Part shown: one piece after another, positions 1-11,086 of the stretch | Layout of the letters: every line of letters begins with the position of its first letter | Numbering within the stretch: position 1 is the first letter of the stretch | Assembly (NCBI GenBank): GCA_964035575.1 | Contig: OZ037911.1 | Location: 496,001-560,000 of the forward strand | Direction of reading: 5' to 3' | DNA length: 64,000 nt | Origin: Rhynchopus sp. YZ270_cl-10 | Lineage: Eukaryota > Euglenozoa > Diplonemea > Diplonemida > Diplonemidae | Program-made: the position numbers and the translations under genes | Notes under the pieces: generated by a model | What the model saw: only the letters and a program-made list of their open reading frames with translations | Database searches by the model: none | What the model was told of the DNA's origin: nothing

Positions 1-584
1 ACAGTACACAGTACACAGTACACAGTACACAGTACACAGTACACAGTACACAGTACACAGTACACAGTACACAGTACACAGTACACAGTACACAGTACAC
101 AGTACACAGTACACAGTACACAGTACACAGTACACAGTACACAGTACACAGTACACAGTACACAGTACACAGTACACAGTACACAGTACACAGTACACAG
201 TACACAGTACACAGTACACAGTACACAGTACACAGTACACAGTACACAGTACACAGTACACAGTACACAGTACACAGTACACAGTACACAGTACACAGTA
301 CACAGTACACAGTACACAGTACACAGTACACAGTACACAGTACACAGTACACAGTACACAGTACACAGTACACAGTACACAGTACACAGTACACAGTACA
401 CAGTACACAGTACACAGTACACAGTACACAGTACACAGTACACAGTACACAGTACACAGTACACAGTACACAGTACACAGTACACAGTACACAGTACACA
501 GTACACAGTACACAGTACACAGTACACAGTACACAGTACACAGTACACAGTACACAGTACACAGTACACAGTACACAGTACACA
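1..584. repeat. Satellite, 7-bp unit AGTACAC
   Basis: About 83 near-perfect head-to-tail copies of AGTACAC run from the first base of the window, so the array probably extends beyond it. It ends in an A-rich tract. A second array with the same unit lies at 43338-43748. Confidence 0.98.
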
Positions 585-2062
585 AAAAAACAAAAGAAAA
601 AAAAAAACAAAAAAACACAAGTGAAAAAAAGTGAAAATACCGTAAAAAAAAGTGCCTCCACAGTAGTTTTATTTTCCGATAAAACGTCATAGACAAATTA
701 TCGACAATTAAAATTACCCTTTTCCAACGGAGCCCCACTAGAACTTTATTTAACAAGTGAATTAAAAATCACAAAAAATCACAACAATAAAAAAAAAAAA
801 AAAATCACAAATAATCACAAAAAGTCACAAATAATGACACAGGATGCATACCCCAGAAAAAATCAAAGCAGAGTATGAAGTGCAGGAGAAGACTGTTCAA
901 GACGAGTCCACCTCCGCTGACATTGCAAACACGTTCTCCTGGATTGACTCCACCCAAACAGCTGTTCTCTTGGTGCTAGTGGTCGCATTCTGCGCTGAAC
1001 CGGCTGCGGCGGGCCAAAATAGTGGACGGTCCGTGGTCTGGCTCTTCTGTGTGTTTGCCTTGCAGTTGTTTGGTGGTTTGGTTCCCTCTTTATCGTGGTC
1101 TTCATCATTGTCATTTCTTGTATATTTCTCTTCGGGTTTGCAACCTTTGGGACTGTTTTTCTTCACGCCAGCATTTGGAGACTGGTCAACAGAGCTGTCC
1201 AACACTTCAGGGTAGGCAAACGCCTCCTGAGACCACACAGAAGATTGGCTCCTCGGTTCCTGCGTTCCAGCAGTCTTCGGGTCCCGAACCTGAATGGACT
1301 TATATGAATAAGTGTAAGATTACAAAGCGCATACCGATTGCCTACTTGGCGCACTTGTCGCAGACTCACCTGAGAGTGCCTTCAGTTTAATTTCCAACGC
1401 CAACCTCAGCAACTCCATCACTTTCTGTTTGTATAAATGGTGTGGCGCGTTACCCTACTTTTCAAGTACATACACACTACATAAGAACTACACAAAAATG
1501 ACTTTTTTTTGGGGGTGTTTAAGGGAAAAAATATTTTTTAGAAGTGACCTTTTTTTGGGGGGGCCGGAAAATTTTTTCACCAATTTTTGCCTACAAAAAA
1601 TCGGGAATTTTTTTTTTTGTTTTCGGTTCTTCCGAGTCTGTGCGTGCTGTGATGGGGTCACTTTGCGCTGAGAAATGAGTACTTTTGACCTAAAATGCAT
1701 GTGTCAGTTTTATACAGGCCATTTTCAGGTTTTGTGTGCAAAATATGGTCAGTACTTAACTTTGAAGGAAAAATGCAAAGTGAACGTGGGAGCAGTTAGC
1801 ATAGCTGCGAACTTTGCTGCATGTTGTGACCCACCATTTGACGGACGGAGCTCGTAGAACCCAATGAGGAGTGAGAAAGAAGGACATGGTCAAATAAAAA
1901 AGTAGCGTACCGTGCGCCTGCGGCGTAAGCTTGCATTCCACCCTCCCCATGACATAGCTTGGCTGTAAAACAAAGTGCATTTTTAAGCGCAATTTTTTGA
2001 AATGTTGCGTACCGTGGCTTCGCCAGAACGCAGTTTTCTCGAAGTCTTCTTGCTCTTGAACA
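585..2062. other. AT-rich stretch without a supported gene
   Basis: Homopolymer A/T runs and short TCACAAA-type repeats (about 765-840). An open frame at 844-1215 (+) is hydrophobic and its complement is open too. I see no family similarity, splice context or neighbours that would support a gene. Confidence 0.6.
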
Positions 2063-2390
2063 TTGCAAGTCGGAAAATGGGATACTCTCGCACGGGTTTT
2101 GGAGGCTGCGGTCGTTGCACTCCCGTCTTCCGTTGTTGTTGAACGAGGATTCTCTCTCCTGGACCACATCTACGCAAAGAGACGCCACCGCCTTTCTCAC
2201 AGCACTATTGAGAAGCTGATGATTCTTCATGGGTTCCTAGGTTTAATACCGAAGAGATGGGGAATATTCTTGAACACGCTGTTGTCCTGTTTCTCAGCGA
2301 CAAGCGTCACAGGTTCAAGAGAAAACGGAGGGCGGAGGAGTTGGAAGACTTCGCTTCCCCCGTATTTGTTTCCGGAATTGAGCTTATGAG
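2063..2390 (+). mobile_element. hAT-family transposase C-terminal remnant
   Basis: The frame from about 2085 to 2240 encodes a segment with the layout of the hAT dimerisation domain: LPSSVVVERGFSLLDHIYAK, then a basic KRRHRLS stretch, then IEKLMILHGFLG. The match to the family pattern (small-residue S-S, ER-x-FS, K-x-R-x-RLS, then a leucine-rich helix) is good. After about 2240 the continuation, starting EEMGNILEHAVVLFLSDK, is in another frame, so the copy is decayed. No DDE catalytic part is seen upstream. hAT elements are cut-and-paste DNA transposons. It lies within repeats and opposite to the host genes. Confidence 0.75.
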
Positions 2391-2839
2391 GACCTTTTTC
2401 GCGCGCAGCGCGTATGTTCGAAACGTATCGTGGGCAAAAAAAAAATCATGATTTTCACCACCAGCCATGGACCAAGGTCGAAAAATGTCTGATTCCTGTG
2501 TAAAAAACCCCGTAAAAAAACCGGAATTCCAAGCCCGAAAGTGCGATTTTTGTAGCTGTTTAGCGTCAGGCCTGCTCTAACACAATGGGTGGGAAAATTT
2601 TTTTTACCCCCCCTTTTTACAATACATAAGCACTACATAAGAACTACACAAATATGACTTTTTTTTTGGGGCGTGCCACACCAATAAAGTTAATATATAA
2701 CACCACAGAAAACAACAAAAGAAAAAATAAAGTTGCACCACACTGTGCATCATCAGTGCCGACTTTGCAGCCCCAACACACACATATTGCGAATGGGTCA
2801 TGCTAGAAAAATAATAATTATATACTCTAAAGGGGTGCC

Positions 2840-2935
2840 CCGTCGATTATTTACCTTTTGAAAAGGTAAATAATATAAGAAATGTAAATAATACACGAAA
2901 GGTAAATAATACATGAAAGGTAAATAATGCAATGT
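2840..2935. repeat. Short tandem repeat GAAAGGTAAATAATA
   Basis: Four degenerate copies of a roughly 18-bp unit containing GGTAAATAATA. Confidence 0.6.
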
Positions 2936-2961
2936 TTTGGGGTGATCTGGGGTCTTTTTTT

Positions 2962-3125
2962 TCAAGATTATTCACTAGCCATTCACAAAAATTCACAAAA
3001 ATTCACAAATATTCACAAATATTCACGAAAACCTACACACCCGCGTATCACGTGTGTTTCCGCCTCGTTGTGAATTTTTGTGAATTTTTGTAATTTTTTG
3101 TGTTTTTTTGTGATTTTTTGTGATT
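2962..3125. repeat. Fold-back of TTCACAAAA / TTTTGTGAA repeats
   Basis: Five units of ATTCACAAA(A/T) at 2978-3028 face GTGAATTTTT units at 3071-3125 across a GC-richer spacer of about 40 bp. The RNA or single strand could fold into a long AT-rich stem. Confidence 0.7.
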
Positions 3126-3186
3126 TTTTTTTTTGGTTTTTGATGTGGTGCATAACCGATTACCCGTGTTTCTACCAGTTTAAACG

Positions 3187-3271
3187 ACGGCATTTGCATT
3201 TCCGGAATCCGCCCGGCCAGTGGTGGGGTCAATTTGCCGAAATGGACAAGTTCTCGTTTTTGGTCAATTTC
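3187..3271 (+). repeat. Dispersed repeat, satellite-launching flank, copy 1
   Basis: About 85 bp containing CCGGCCAGTGGTGGGGTCAA and AAATGGACAAGTTCTCG. A near-identical copy lies at 44268-44353 and a diverged reverse-strand copy at about 56050-56112. In copies 1 and 2 an AGTAC-type satellite starts directly after TTTTTGGTCAATTTC. Confidence 0.85.
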
Positions 3272-3699
3272 ACAGTATACACAGTACACACAGTATACAC
3301 AGTATACACAGTATACACAGTATACACAGTATACACAGTATACACAGTATACACAGTATACACAGTATACACAGTATACACAGTATACACAGTATACACA
3401 GTATACACAGTATACACAGTATACACAGTATACACAGTATACACAGTATACACAGTATACACAGTATACACAGTATACACAGTATACACAGTATACACAG
3501 TATACACAGTATACACAGTATACACAGTATACACAGTATACACAGTATACACAGTATACACAGTATACACAGTATACACAGTATACACAGTATACACAGT
3601 ATACACAGTATACACAGTATACACAGTATACACAGTATACACAGTATACACAGTATACACAGTATACACAGTATACACAGTATACACAGTATACACAGT
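3272..3699. repeat. Satellite, 9-bp unit AGTATACAC
   Basis: About 47 head-to-tail copies. One of the first units reads AGTACACAC, linking the array to the 7-bp AGTACAC arrays. Open frames through it are products of the repeat (YTV, SIH and TQY tripeptides) and are not genes. Confidence 0.97.
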
Positions 3700-3780
3700 C
3701 TCCTTCTGTGCCTCCAAGACAGTCACTCTATGATCTGCTGTGACTTCAGGAGGCAAGTTACCGCCATCACTAGACATACG

Positions 3781-4130
3781 TGGGGGAGGGGAGGGAGAGA
3801 GAGGGGAGGGAGAGAGAGGGGAGGGGGAGAGAGGGGAGGGGGAGAGAGGGGAGGGAGAGAGAGGGGAGGGGGAGAGAGGGGAGGGAGAGAGAGGGGAGGG
3901 AGAGGGAGGGGAGGGAGAGAGAGGGGAGGGGGAGAGAGGGGAGGGAGAGAGAGGGGAGGGGGAGAGAGGGGAGGGAGAGAGAGGGGAGGGAGAGAGAGGG
4001 GAGGGGGAGAGAGGGGAGGGGGAGAGAGGGGAGGGAGAGAGAGGGGAGGGAGAGAGAGGGGAGGGGGAGAGAGGGGAGGGAGAGAGAGGGGAGGGGGAGA
4101 GAGGGGAGGGGGAGAGAGGGGAGGGGGAGG
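3781..4130. repeat. GA-rich minisatellite, 15-bp unit
   Basis: About 23 copies of GGGGAGGGAGAGAGA, alternating with GGGGAGGGGGAGAGA. One strand is purely purine over roughly 350 bp. Confidence 0.95.
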
Positions 4131-4424
4131 TGTTTATCCTGTTGTGATGCAGAGTCGATTAGTTGGTGGGAGAAGGTTTCGGGCAGGGGAGGAGCTTGGG
4201 GGTTAAATCGGGTCAGATTGACCCGATTTCCTTCGGCCCCATGGAAAAAAACGGGTCAGGGCAGGCCTTTTGCTAACTTTGGGATTTTCCCCCTGAATGG
4301 CATGATGTCGCTAATTTTGGGGAATTTTTTGAAAAATCTGAAATCGGGGTGCAAAAATTTTTTTTTTACGTGGGGATTTTTTTTTCCATTACCAGGGGGC
4401 GAAAAAACAGTGTTTTGTGGCATT

Positions 4425-4725
4425 TCCGAGCCAATCCCAGGCTGTGGTGGGGGATATACGGAAAAATGGACAAACTTTTAGTGACTTAAATTTTCACAAA
4501 ATATGAACCCATACTCTTAAACATGGGTCATTTTCAGGTCTGAAAACCCAAATTCAGATGAAATTGTGGTGTTTTTGACACCACTGAGAACAGTAGGTAG
4601 CGCCGCAGGCGCACGGTACCCAACTTTTGTCTTTTTCCCTTTCCCTTTTCTCTGCGTTCTTTTGATTGTGCGAGCCGATTGCTCTCCACGGTGGGGTCAC
4701 ATGTGTGCGCTAAAATACGCTAAAG
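4425..4725 (+). repeat. Modular dispersed repeat, copy A
   Basis: Two modules. The first has GGCTGTGGTGGGGGATATAC, a GAAAAATGGACAAA box and GGGTCATTTTCAGGTC. The second runs from GCGCCGCAGGCGCACGGTAC to CCACGGTGGGGTCACATGTG. The modules recur at 4870-5150 and at 43200-43335 plus 43835-43955, with different material between them. Confidence 0.8.
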
Positions 4726-4869
4726 TACCCTTACTATGAAGTATGAGATTCTCTGGTTTTAGCAAGGAAACCCTTGCAAGCATGTTCCCAGATCACGAAA
4801 AAAAGGGAGGCGTTTTTGGGCGTTTTTGTTGATTGCATCGTCCGATGCGGTGCAATTGCAGAAAGTGAT

Positions 4870-5150
4870 GGGGTCATTTTGGAAAAATGGACGAGTTTTC
4901 GGTATTTAAGTTTTCACCACTTTTTATTCCTGTGCACTTTTCGAGACTGCCGATTCTCGTAAACAAGGGTCATGTTCAAGTCTGAAAACACAGCTTCAGA
5001 TGAAATTGTGGTGTTCTTGACTGAGAACGGTAGCGCCGCAGGCGTACGGTACCCAACTTTTGTCTTTTTGTCTTTTCCTTTTTCTCTGCGTTCTTTTGAT
5101 TGCGCGAGCCGATTGCTCTCCACGGTGGAGTCACATGTGTGCGCAAAAAC
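4870..5150 (+). repeat. Modular dispersed repeat, copy B
   Basis: Same two modules as copy A (GGAAAAATGGACGAGTTTTC box, then the GCGCCGCAGGCGTACGGTAC to CACGGTGGAGTCACATGTG module), about 80-90% identical by eye, in direct orientation. Confidence 0.8.
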
Positions 5151-6640
5151 ACGCTATGGTACCTTTACTAAGGAAACCCCGGTTTGCAAAAAAGAAGGGT
5201 AAGGCGGGGTAAGGTAAATCTGGAAATCCCACCCAAAAAAAAAAAATCTTCGCGGGGTGAGGGCGGCACCTGGGGATTTTCCCTGACCCCCAAAAACCTC
5301 GTTTTTGGAACGTTCTGACACAACCGAGTTCACGGTGGCCTCTCACTTAAAAAAAGAACAAGTTGTTAACACATTAAACCCACCCTGTATTAGGTGCAAA
5401 TTTTTTTTTTCCCTACACAGATTTTCAGGGTCCTCAGCCTGCACCCCCCTCTGGGAATTTTAGGGGTGCAAAAATTTTTCTGTACAAAACCCTTCAGAAA
5501 AGTCTATTCCGAGCTTTCTCCCCACACAAGCGGTCGTCGCGCGCGCTTCGCGCGCGCTCCTCCCTGACAAAGTTGGAAGAGGTGTGAAAATTCGCGGGAA
5601 AATGGGGAAACCAGGGCCTGACGCTATTTTTTTTTTGGGCTTTTTGTGAAATCGTGGGAGGCTCAAAAAAATTTTTCCGCGCCCGCTTTTTTATTTCACA
5701 TTGGGGCTTTCCGCGAGCGAAGCGAGCGGAAAAAAATTTTAAGGTGTACCTCCGCTCGCGCAGCGAGCGGAAAATTACACTCAGTACCCATGCATAAAAC
5801 GAAATACACTTCCACATAATCACTTCGCTTGCTTTCCTGGAACTGCTAAAGGTGGTGACAATCGCAGGGAGCATCCCTGGCACCACTTTCACACATTGTG
5901 AGTGTGACAGCCACCGAGTGGTGCTTGGCTGTGTCCGTTGTGGTGCTGACGAAAAGCCAGAGAATCCCTGCTGAAGCCTGAAATACCCCCTCAAAAAAAT
6001 TTTTTCGCCCCAACAAAACTTTTTTTTTTTTTTGGGGGGGTGCAAAAATATTTTTTGCACCCCCCGATTTTTTTATTTATTTTTTTTTGGGTGCAAAAAA
6101 ATTTTTTTGCACCCCCTTGAGGACCCTGCAGATTTTACTAGGGGTGCAAATTTTTTTTTTGGTTTTGAAAAAGTCGGGACCCTGGACCCGAATTAGCGAC
6201 ACCCCTGATGATGGTCAAAAAAACTAAACTAACATTTTGCCACTTGATTTGTCCTCACTAATCTACTACTGAGTCTTTTTTCGTTGACCGCAGCATAGCC
6301 CAAAGGGACCGCGTAGCGGAAAGGTAGCAGAGTATGGAGTTTAAGGGGGAGAAAAGGGAGGGAAGGTGGGAAAAAAGAGAAACCTGTAAACACGGCATCC
6401 GCCGTCAACCTCGCAGCTTCTGCGGGGGGAGGGCGGACCGCACAGCCACGAGAACCCTCTAGATGGGTACAAAAACCCCACTGGCCCTGTCCATCCAAAC
6501 CGATTGAGAGGAGAACCAGTACTGATCAAAACTGCACAAACCGAACAACTGATCAAAACAAACCTGTTCTACCGCCGCCTCGGGAGCAGTGTAGAGACAG
6601 GTACGCCGAAGCGAAAGGGGCACTGAGAAGTCAGCACTCA
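5151..6640. other. No gene seen
   Basis: Long T/A homopolymers and recurring GGGGTGCAAAAATTTTT segments (about 5400-6150). Short inverted GCGAGCGAAGCGAGCG-type motifs occur at 5714-5772. Minus frames here are low-complexity and unconvincing. Confidence 0.6.
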
Positions 6641-6644
6641 CCAA

Positions 6645-7075
6645 AAAATAAAAGGTTTATATCCATTCGCTATCACGAGGACACGACACTGGATAAGGGG
6701 CGCTGCAAGCGCATATGAAGTGCCAAGCATAGTCAGCACACATCATACAAAAATAAAAAGGGGTTGTATCCATTCGGCATCACGTGGACACTGGATAAGG
6801 GCGCTGTAAGCGCATATGAAGTACCAAGCATAGTCAGCACACATCATACAAAAATAAAAAAGTTTGCATCCATTCGGTATCACGTGGACACTGGATAAAG
6901 GGCGCTGTGAGCGCATATGAAGTACCAAACATAGTCAGCACACATCATACAAAAAAATAAAATAAAATAAAAGGTTTTTATCCATTCGCTATCACGAGGA
7001 CAGGACACTGGATAAGGGGACGCCGTGAGCGCACATGAAGTGCCAAGCATAGTCAGCACACATCATAAAGATAAA
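6645..7075. repeat. Tandem repeat, four units of about 105 bp
   Basis: Four direct units, each with TATCCATTCG(C/G)(T/C)ATCACG, GGACACTGGATAAGGG, GCGCTGTAAGCGCATATGAA and CATAGTCAGCACACATCATA. Each unit carries a small palindrome, GCGCTGTAAGCGC. The outer units are the most diverged. Confidence 0.9.
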
Positions 7076-7079
7076 ACAT

Positions 7080-8326
7080 TTCTTGCACGCGCCATCACCA
7101 AGACAGCGGGCACTACGGTACCGTATAGTATCCTCGACCCGAGGTACACCATGTCCACCTACGAGCAGCGCACACTTGAAAAACAACCCAGCTTGGTACA
7201 AAAAGACACGGTCCTTGACCATGTCACAGTGGCCCTTGACCACTGAAATAACCCACACTTTGCAGGAGAGAACCATGCAGACATTGTAAGAATAAGCGCA
7301 TATGCACATACAATAAGACAGGCAACCAAATCACTGAATACATTACAATAACGGACACGCGATAGGCCTCTGCACAGACATGATACAAAATAAAAATAAA
7401 ATACATTCATATACTTACTATTTATAACACAAACAGTAAAATAAAATAAAAAGAAGGGGGATCCGTAAATAGACCGGCAACGACCAGACACGTAATTAGT
7501 GTGTATAGCCGGTCTTTAGCCGGTCTTTAGGGTCCGTAAAAAGACCGGCTCTTAAGGATTACCGGCTATAAGGGCCGGTCCTACCCACCCTCGAAAAAGA
7601 CCGGCAGACCGGGTGTACAATTGTACACACAAAAAATACCCGATTTTTTGGAAAAAACCAAAGGGGGGACCCTTTGGTCGTCGAAATTCCCCAGCCAAAA
7701 TTGGTCGCAAAATCGGCCGATTTTTCAAAAATCTCAAAAAAAAAAAAATCCCAAAATTTTTTTTTCACAAGTGTTTTTGAGGCCTGTTCACTACACCCTA
7801 GGCACCCTCCTGGGACCAAAAAGTCAAAAAAAGCAAGAATTGAGCTGTTTTGAGCATCTAGAGTTTATTCCCCAGCCATTTTCTGCACCACCAGTGCACT
7901 TTGTATGGGCCAGCGCCTTGTCAAAAAATCGAAAAATCTCAAAAAAAAAAATTTTTTTTTCGGGAAAATTTCGACCCCTGAGTTGGGTTTTTGGGCACCA
8001 AAAAGTGCAAAAAAACGCAAAAATCGGGTGTTTTGACGATCTGGGGGTAAACCATATGCATTATGCACCTTATGCATTACTACAGGGCCCACAATTTCGG
8101 CTTTTCCTTAGCAAATTCCGCCACAATTTTTTTTTTTTTTTTCGATTTTGGCAAAGGCAAATCTCAGGCAAAAAGAAATCACCCCGATAATGGGTCCTTG
8201 GGTGTCCAAAGATGCCAAAAACACAAAAAAAATTGATGTTTTGACCATCGGTGGGCACCTAAAACGCACTTTTCTGCCCAAAAAATGAATATCGATTTTT
8301 CTTAGCGTTCTTATAGCCGTGATTTT
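7080..8326. other. No gene; GACCGGC hairpins and degenerate repeat modules
   Basis: Between 7455 and 7615 the motif GACCGGC or its complement occurs at least six times, including a clean hairpin AGCCGGTCTTT...AAAGACCGGCT (about 7515-7550). From about 7700 to 8300 three diverged modules of roughly 180-200 bp follow each other. Each has an A-run/T-run junction and a (T)GTTTTGA(C/G)(C/G)ATC motif. Confidence 0.6.
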
Positions 8327-9290
8327 TCAGTTTTTTTTCGCAAAGGTGAAAAAAAAATTCACCCAAAATAGTGGGTCCTTGGAATTCTTACTGTGTCCTT
8401 TGTTTATCGCCGCCACAGCAGCAGCGTTATCGACCTGAAGGGACACTTCATGGTCTGCGGCCGCCAGTCTAACGACACGCCAAGCAGCGTATAGCTCTTT
8501 TAGATAAATATGATGTTGCTCAGGGTTTGAAAACACACCCTGAGTGACCGGTTCAAAGACCTCAGACTCTATTAAAGCGGCCCACTCGCGGTCGGAAGCG
8601 TCTGACCACGCTACCACGGTGGGCCTCTCTGGCTGGTCCTCAATCCAGTCGTTGCTCCTCATCACAGACACGATGCCTGCGAATTCGGATATAACAGATG
8701 GGGGAATTTCTAGTTTAACATCCCACTTCTGTGGGTCAATTGCAAGAACAGACGCAGTGCGCCGCAAAAAAGAAAGAGAAACACGGAAATAACAAAGTCT
8801 GCGTTTAGTGCAGTACAAAAACCACACAAACCCACCCAACACTTTATAAAAGTCCCTTGCAGTACATGAGTTTTTCAACACCTCATGCAGTACGGGAGAA
8901 TCCACACACTTCTCAATCCAATCAGGGGCAGCACGGTACCGTCTCGGGGAGCTCGCCAGATCGAACTCCAGGCCCAACGCGCAGAAGTTTGCACGGGGCA
9001 CACCCTCTCCTTCATCGTCATTCAGCTCGGCGCCCACTCGCTCTGCACGTCGGAGGAACGAAGAGTAACGCTTCTCCGCCTCAGGGAGAGTTTTGCCTAC
9101 GACAAAGAAGTTGTCCACCCAAGCGAGTCCGTCATCCTCCGGGAGTAACACCATCGCCGAGCGGTGTGCGATGCACGGCGCCCAACTCCAGCCCATACAG
9201 AGCACATTGAGCTTTGCCCTCAAGAAGGGGCCACGTGCACTTGCCAAGTTCACTCCGAAGAAGTCGTATGGGGATATAGGCTATTTACTT
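8327..9290 (-). mobile_element. Fossil reverse transcriptase-RNase H fragment
   Basis: The minus-strand reading has the C-terminal half of a reverse transcriptase: a GWSWAP stretch where the family has its FG-x-x-x-AP motif, then a WVDNFFV catalytic-loop region. A connection part follows, then an RNase H-like part with WSDASDREWA, a KELYA helix and VDNAAAVAAINKG. This order is that of retrotransposons with RNase H after the RT; the RNase H resembles the DIRS/Ngaro type more than Ty1/copia, but I cannot settle the family. It is incomplete at both ends, no terminal repeats or other domains are visible, and it looks like an old broken fragment. It lies at the far end of the minus-strand gene run, next to a short CACTTGTCAT array. 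Confidence 0.8.
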
Positions 9291-9362
9291 GTCATTTACT
9301 TGTCACCTTTTTCACTTGTCATTCACTTGTCATTTTCACTTGTCACTTGTCACTTGTCATTG
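9287..9362. repeat. Short tandem repeat CACTTGTCAT
   Basis: Seven to eight degenerate copies of (T)CACTTGTCAT abut the RT-RNase H fragment. Confidence 0.8.
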
Positions 9363-10472
9363 GGTCCCGTCGTGTAGTTGGGGCGGGGGGGAGGGGGGGA
9401 TATGGGTGCGTGAGAGAGAGAGAGGTGAGAGGTTTACCCTGTTGTGATGTAGAGTAGGTTCGCTGCTGAGGGGAGGTTTCGGGGTTAATAAAAAGGTAGG
9501 GGGGGGTTCGTTTGTTTTGATACATTGCTAGTCACACACAAAAGATAGACAGACAGTACACCTCTACGCGATGAAGACTGGAAGCCTGGCCTGACAGATA
9601 AAGACTAACGTTTCACAATCACATTAGGGTTCCCAACACACTTGCTTCTACAACACACCGGGAATCCAATTCGAGAATGGAGAAGGGTGGCGGGTGAGGG
9701 GCGTTGTGGTGTGCATGGAGGGGTGGGATGGGGTGGCGCAGAGGTGCAAGGACTTACTACAGTACATGATTACAGTACATAACACCCACTCTCCCGCCGC
9801 CCACTCGCTCGCCCCAGATGCATATCCCGGAATTGAACGTTTTCGCACCCTACCTTTCCAAGAATATTTTTTTTTTCAGAATGTGCCCTGGCCATAAAAT
9901 CTATAAAATCCACCTATCCACAGTCTAGTACGTTTGGGAGGCAGGGGGTGTAATATTTTCACCCGAAAAGGCGCGTATATGAATTTCCGGATCGATCTGA
10001 AAAAATTCCGGGGTTGCGACATTTTTTTGGCGTATTTTTTATCACTTTAAAGTGGCTCCAAAAACAGGCCTTTATATACGCCTAACGAGATTTTGGCTGA
10101 TATGTCTCACGTGCATAACACATATTTTCCACAAACATTTTATCGAGGGTGTTCGCGCTTCTGCCGGGAGCTAGTTTCCTCGCCACAACGTATGTTGTTC
10201 GGGACAATGCCATTTCCCCCACTTTACTATCATTGCGGGGCAACGGCACGGGAGAGTTGCCCTTCAAGCATCATGGTGTAGTGAGGTCGAGTGAACATCA
10301 GCTTTCTGTTGTAGTCAATCGTTCCAATGGAGCCAAGTCTCTGGAGGAGGGAAAATAGGGTCTGGGAACAGGCTGGTTTTGCAGTTCTTGCAGCTTTTTC
10401 AACAGGTCGTGGAGGGTAGGGACCTCGCATCTTCACGTCAACGCATGCTCAGTTTTGTACTTCACAATGTGA
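9363..10472. other. Intergenic, no clear gene
   Basis: No recognisable gene. At about 10310-10428 a minus frame reads VPTLHDLLKKLQELQN and ends at an in-frame stop. It looks coding and could be a 3' exon of the small gene at 10473-10826, but I cannot find a convincing donor joining them. Confidence 0.5.
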
Positions 10473-10826
10473 CTACGGAGATGTGCTTCCCCTGCGCGGC
10501 GAGTCTGTGTATGATTGGTGCTGTTTCGTGGGTTTGAGTTCACGTCGGAGGTGCGAGTCTACGTCGCGTTGTGTTGCAAGGCGGTGCAGGAGCGCTGCAT
10601 CACCTTCGACACGAGGGTCGTACCGTGCCTCGTCCACAAGCGACAGCAGATAGGGCACCTTGCTGCGCTGCCCCTTGCTCAGCCACCCATCCAGGCGTGC
10701 GTTCTCCTGCAGGCTTGTTGCCAGATTGTCCCCCAACATCTCCCGCAAATCCGCAGACCGCTCGACCTGCTTGGTCACCCCTTGCAGATACCCCTCCACA
10801 TCCTTCACCTTCATATGAGAAGCCAT
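10473..10826 (-). CDS. Small hypothetical protein, 117 aa
   Basis: An ATG at 10826 opens 117 codons of charged, mostly helical sequence starting MASHMKVKDVEGYL. It has several leucine heptads (residues about 10-50) and a basic, serine-rich tail. I do not recognise the family. Support comes from amino-acid composition typical of coding DNA, the shared minus orientation with neighbours, and a position some 260 bp downstream of the next gene. A repeat with a tRNA-arm-like core (10858-10950) separates the two. The 3' end may be incomplete, because a coding-like minus frame follows at 10428-10310. Confidence 0.4.
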   Translation of the reverse strand: MASHMKVKDVEGYLQGVTKQVERSADLREMLGDNLATSLQENARLDGWLSKGQRSKVPYLLSLVDEARYDPRVEGDAALLHRLATQRDVDSHLRRELKPTKQHQSYTDSPRRGSTSP

Positions 10827-10857
10827 CTCCCTACCCTTACCCCCATTCTGTTCAATA

Positions 10858-10950
10858 AAAAAGTGAAGTTGATAGTGCAAACGTCTCTGACACTCCGCGG
10901 GTTATCGAACCCCGCAGTGTTGCATTTGGAGTATGCAGGCAGGGAAACTG
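10858..10950. repeat. SINE-like repeat family D, copy 1
   Basis: Contains AAGTTGATAGTGCAAACG and the stem-loop CTCCGCGGGTTATCGAACCC CGCAG. Related copies lie at 35280-35345, 42820-42975, 49585-49680, 55717-55880 and 62333-62395. On the minus strand the core reads GGGGTTCGATAACCC, close to a tRNA T-arm and B box. Confidence 0.7.
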
Positions 10951-11086
10951 TAAGCAGGCACACAACGAATAAAACAATACAACAACAAACCCCAACACCT
11001 CCACATTGCAAAAGGGGGGGAGTAATCAATCATTTTTCTATCATCTAAATATCTATCTATCCCTCAATACCCCATTAAATTCCCCT

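Noticed and set aside
1-584. Telomere or CRISPR array
   Set aside because: The 7-bp unit is not a known telomere repeat and there are no spacers; the same unit recurs internally at 43338-43748.
844-1215. A small secreted or membrane protein on the + strand
   Set aside because: The hydrophobic stretch is matched by an open, hydrophilic complement; no splice context, no family, wrong strand for the cluster.
3080-4206. Long open frames with VYT, SIH or GEGER repeats on both strands
   Set aside because: They only translate the 9-bp satellite and the GA minisatellite; units that are multiples of three keep every frame open.
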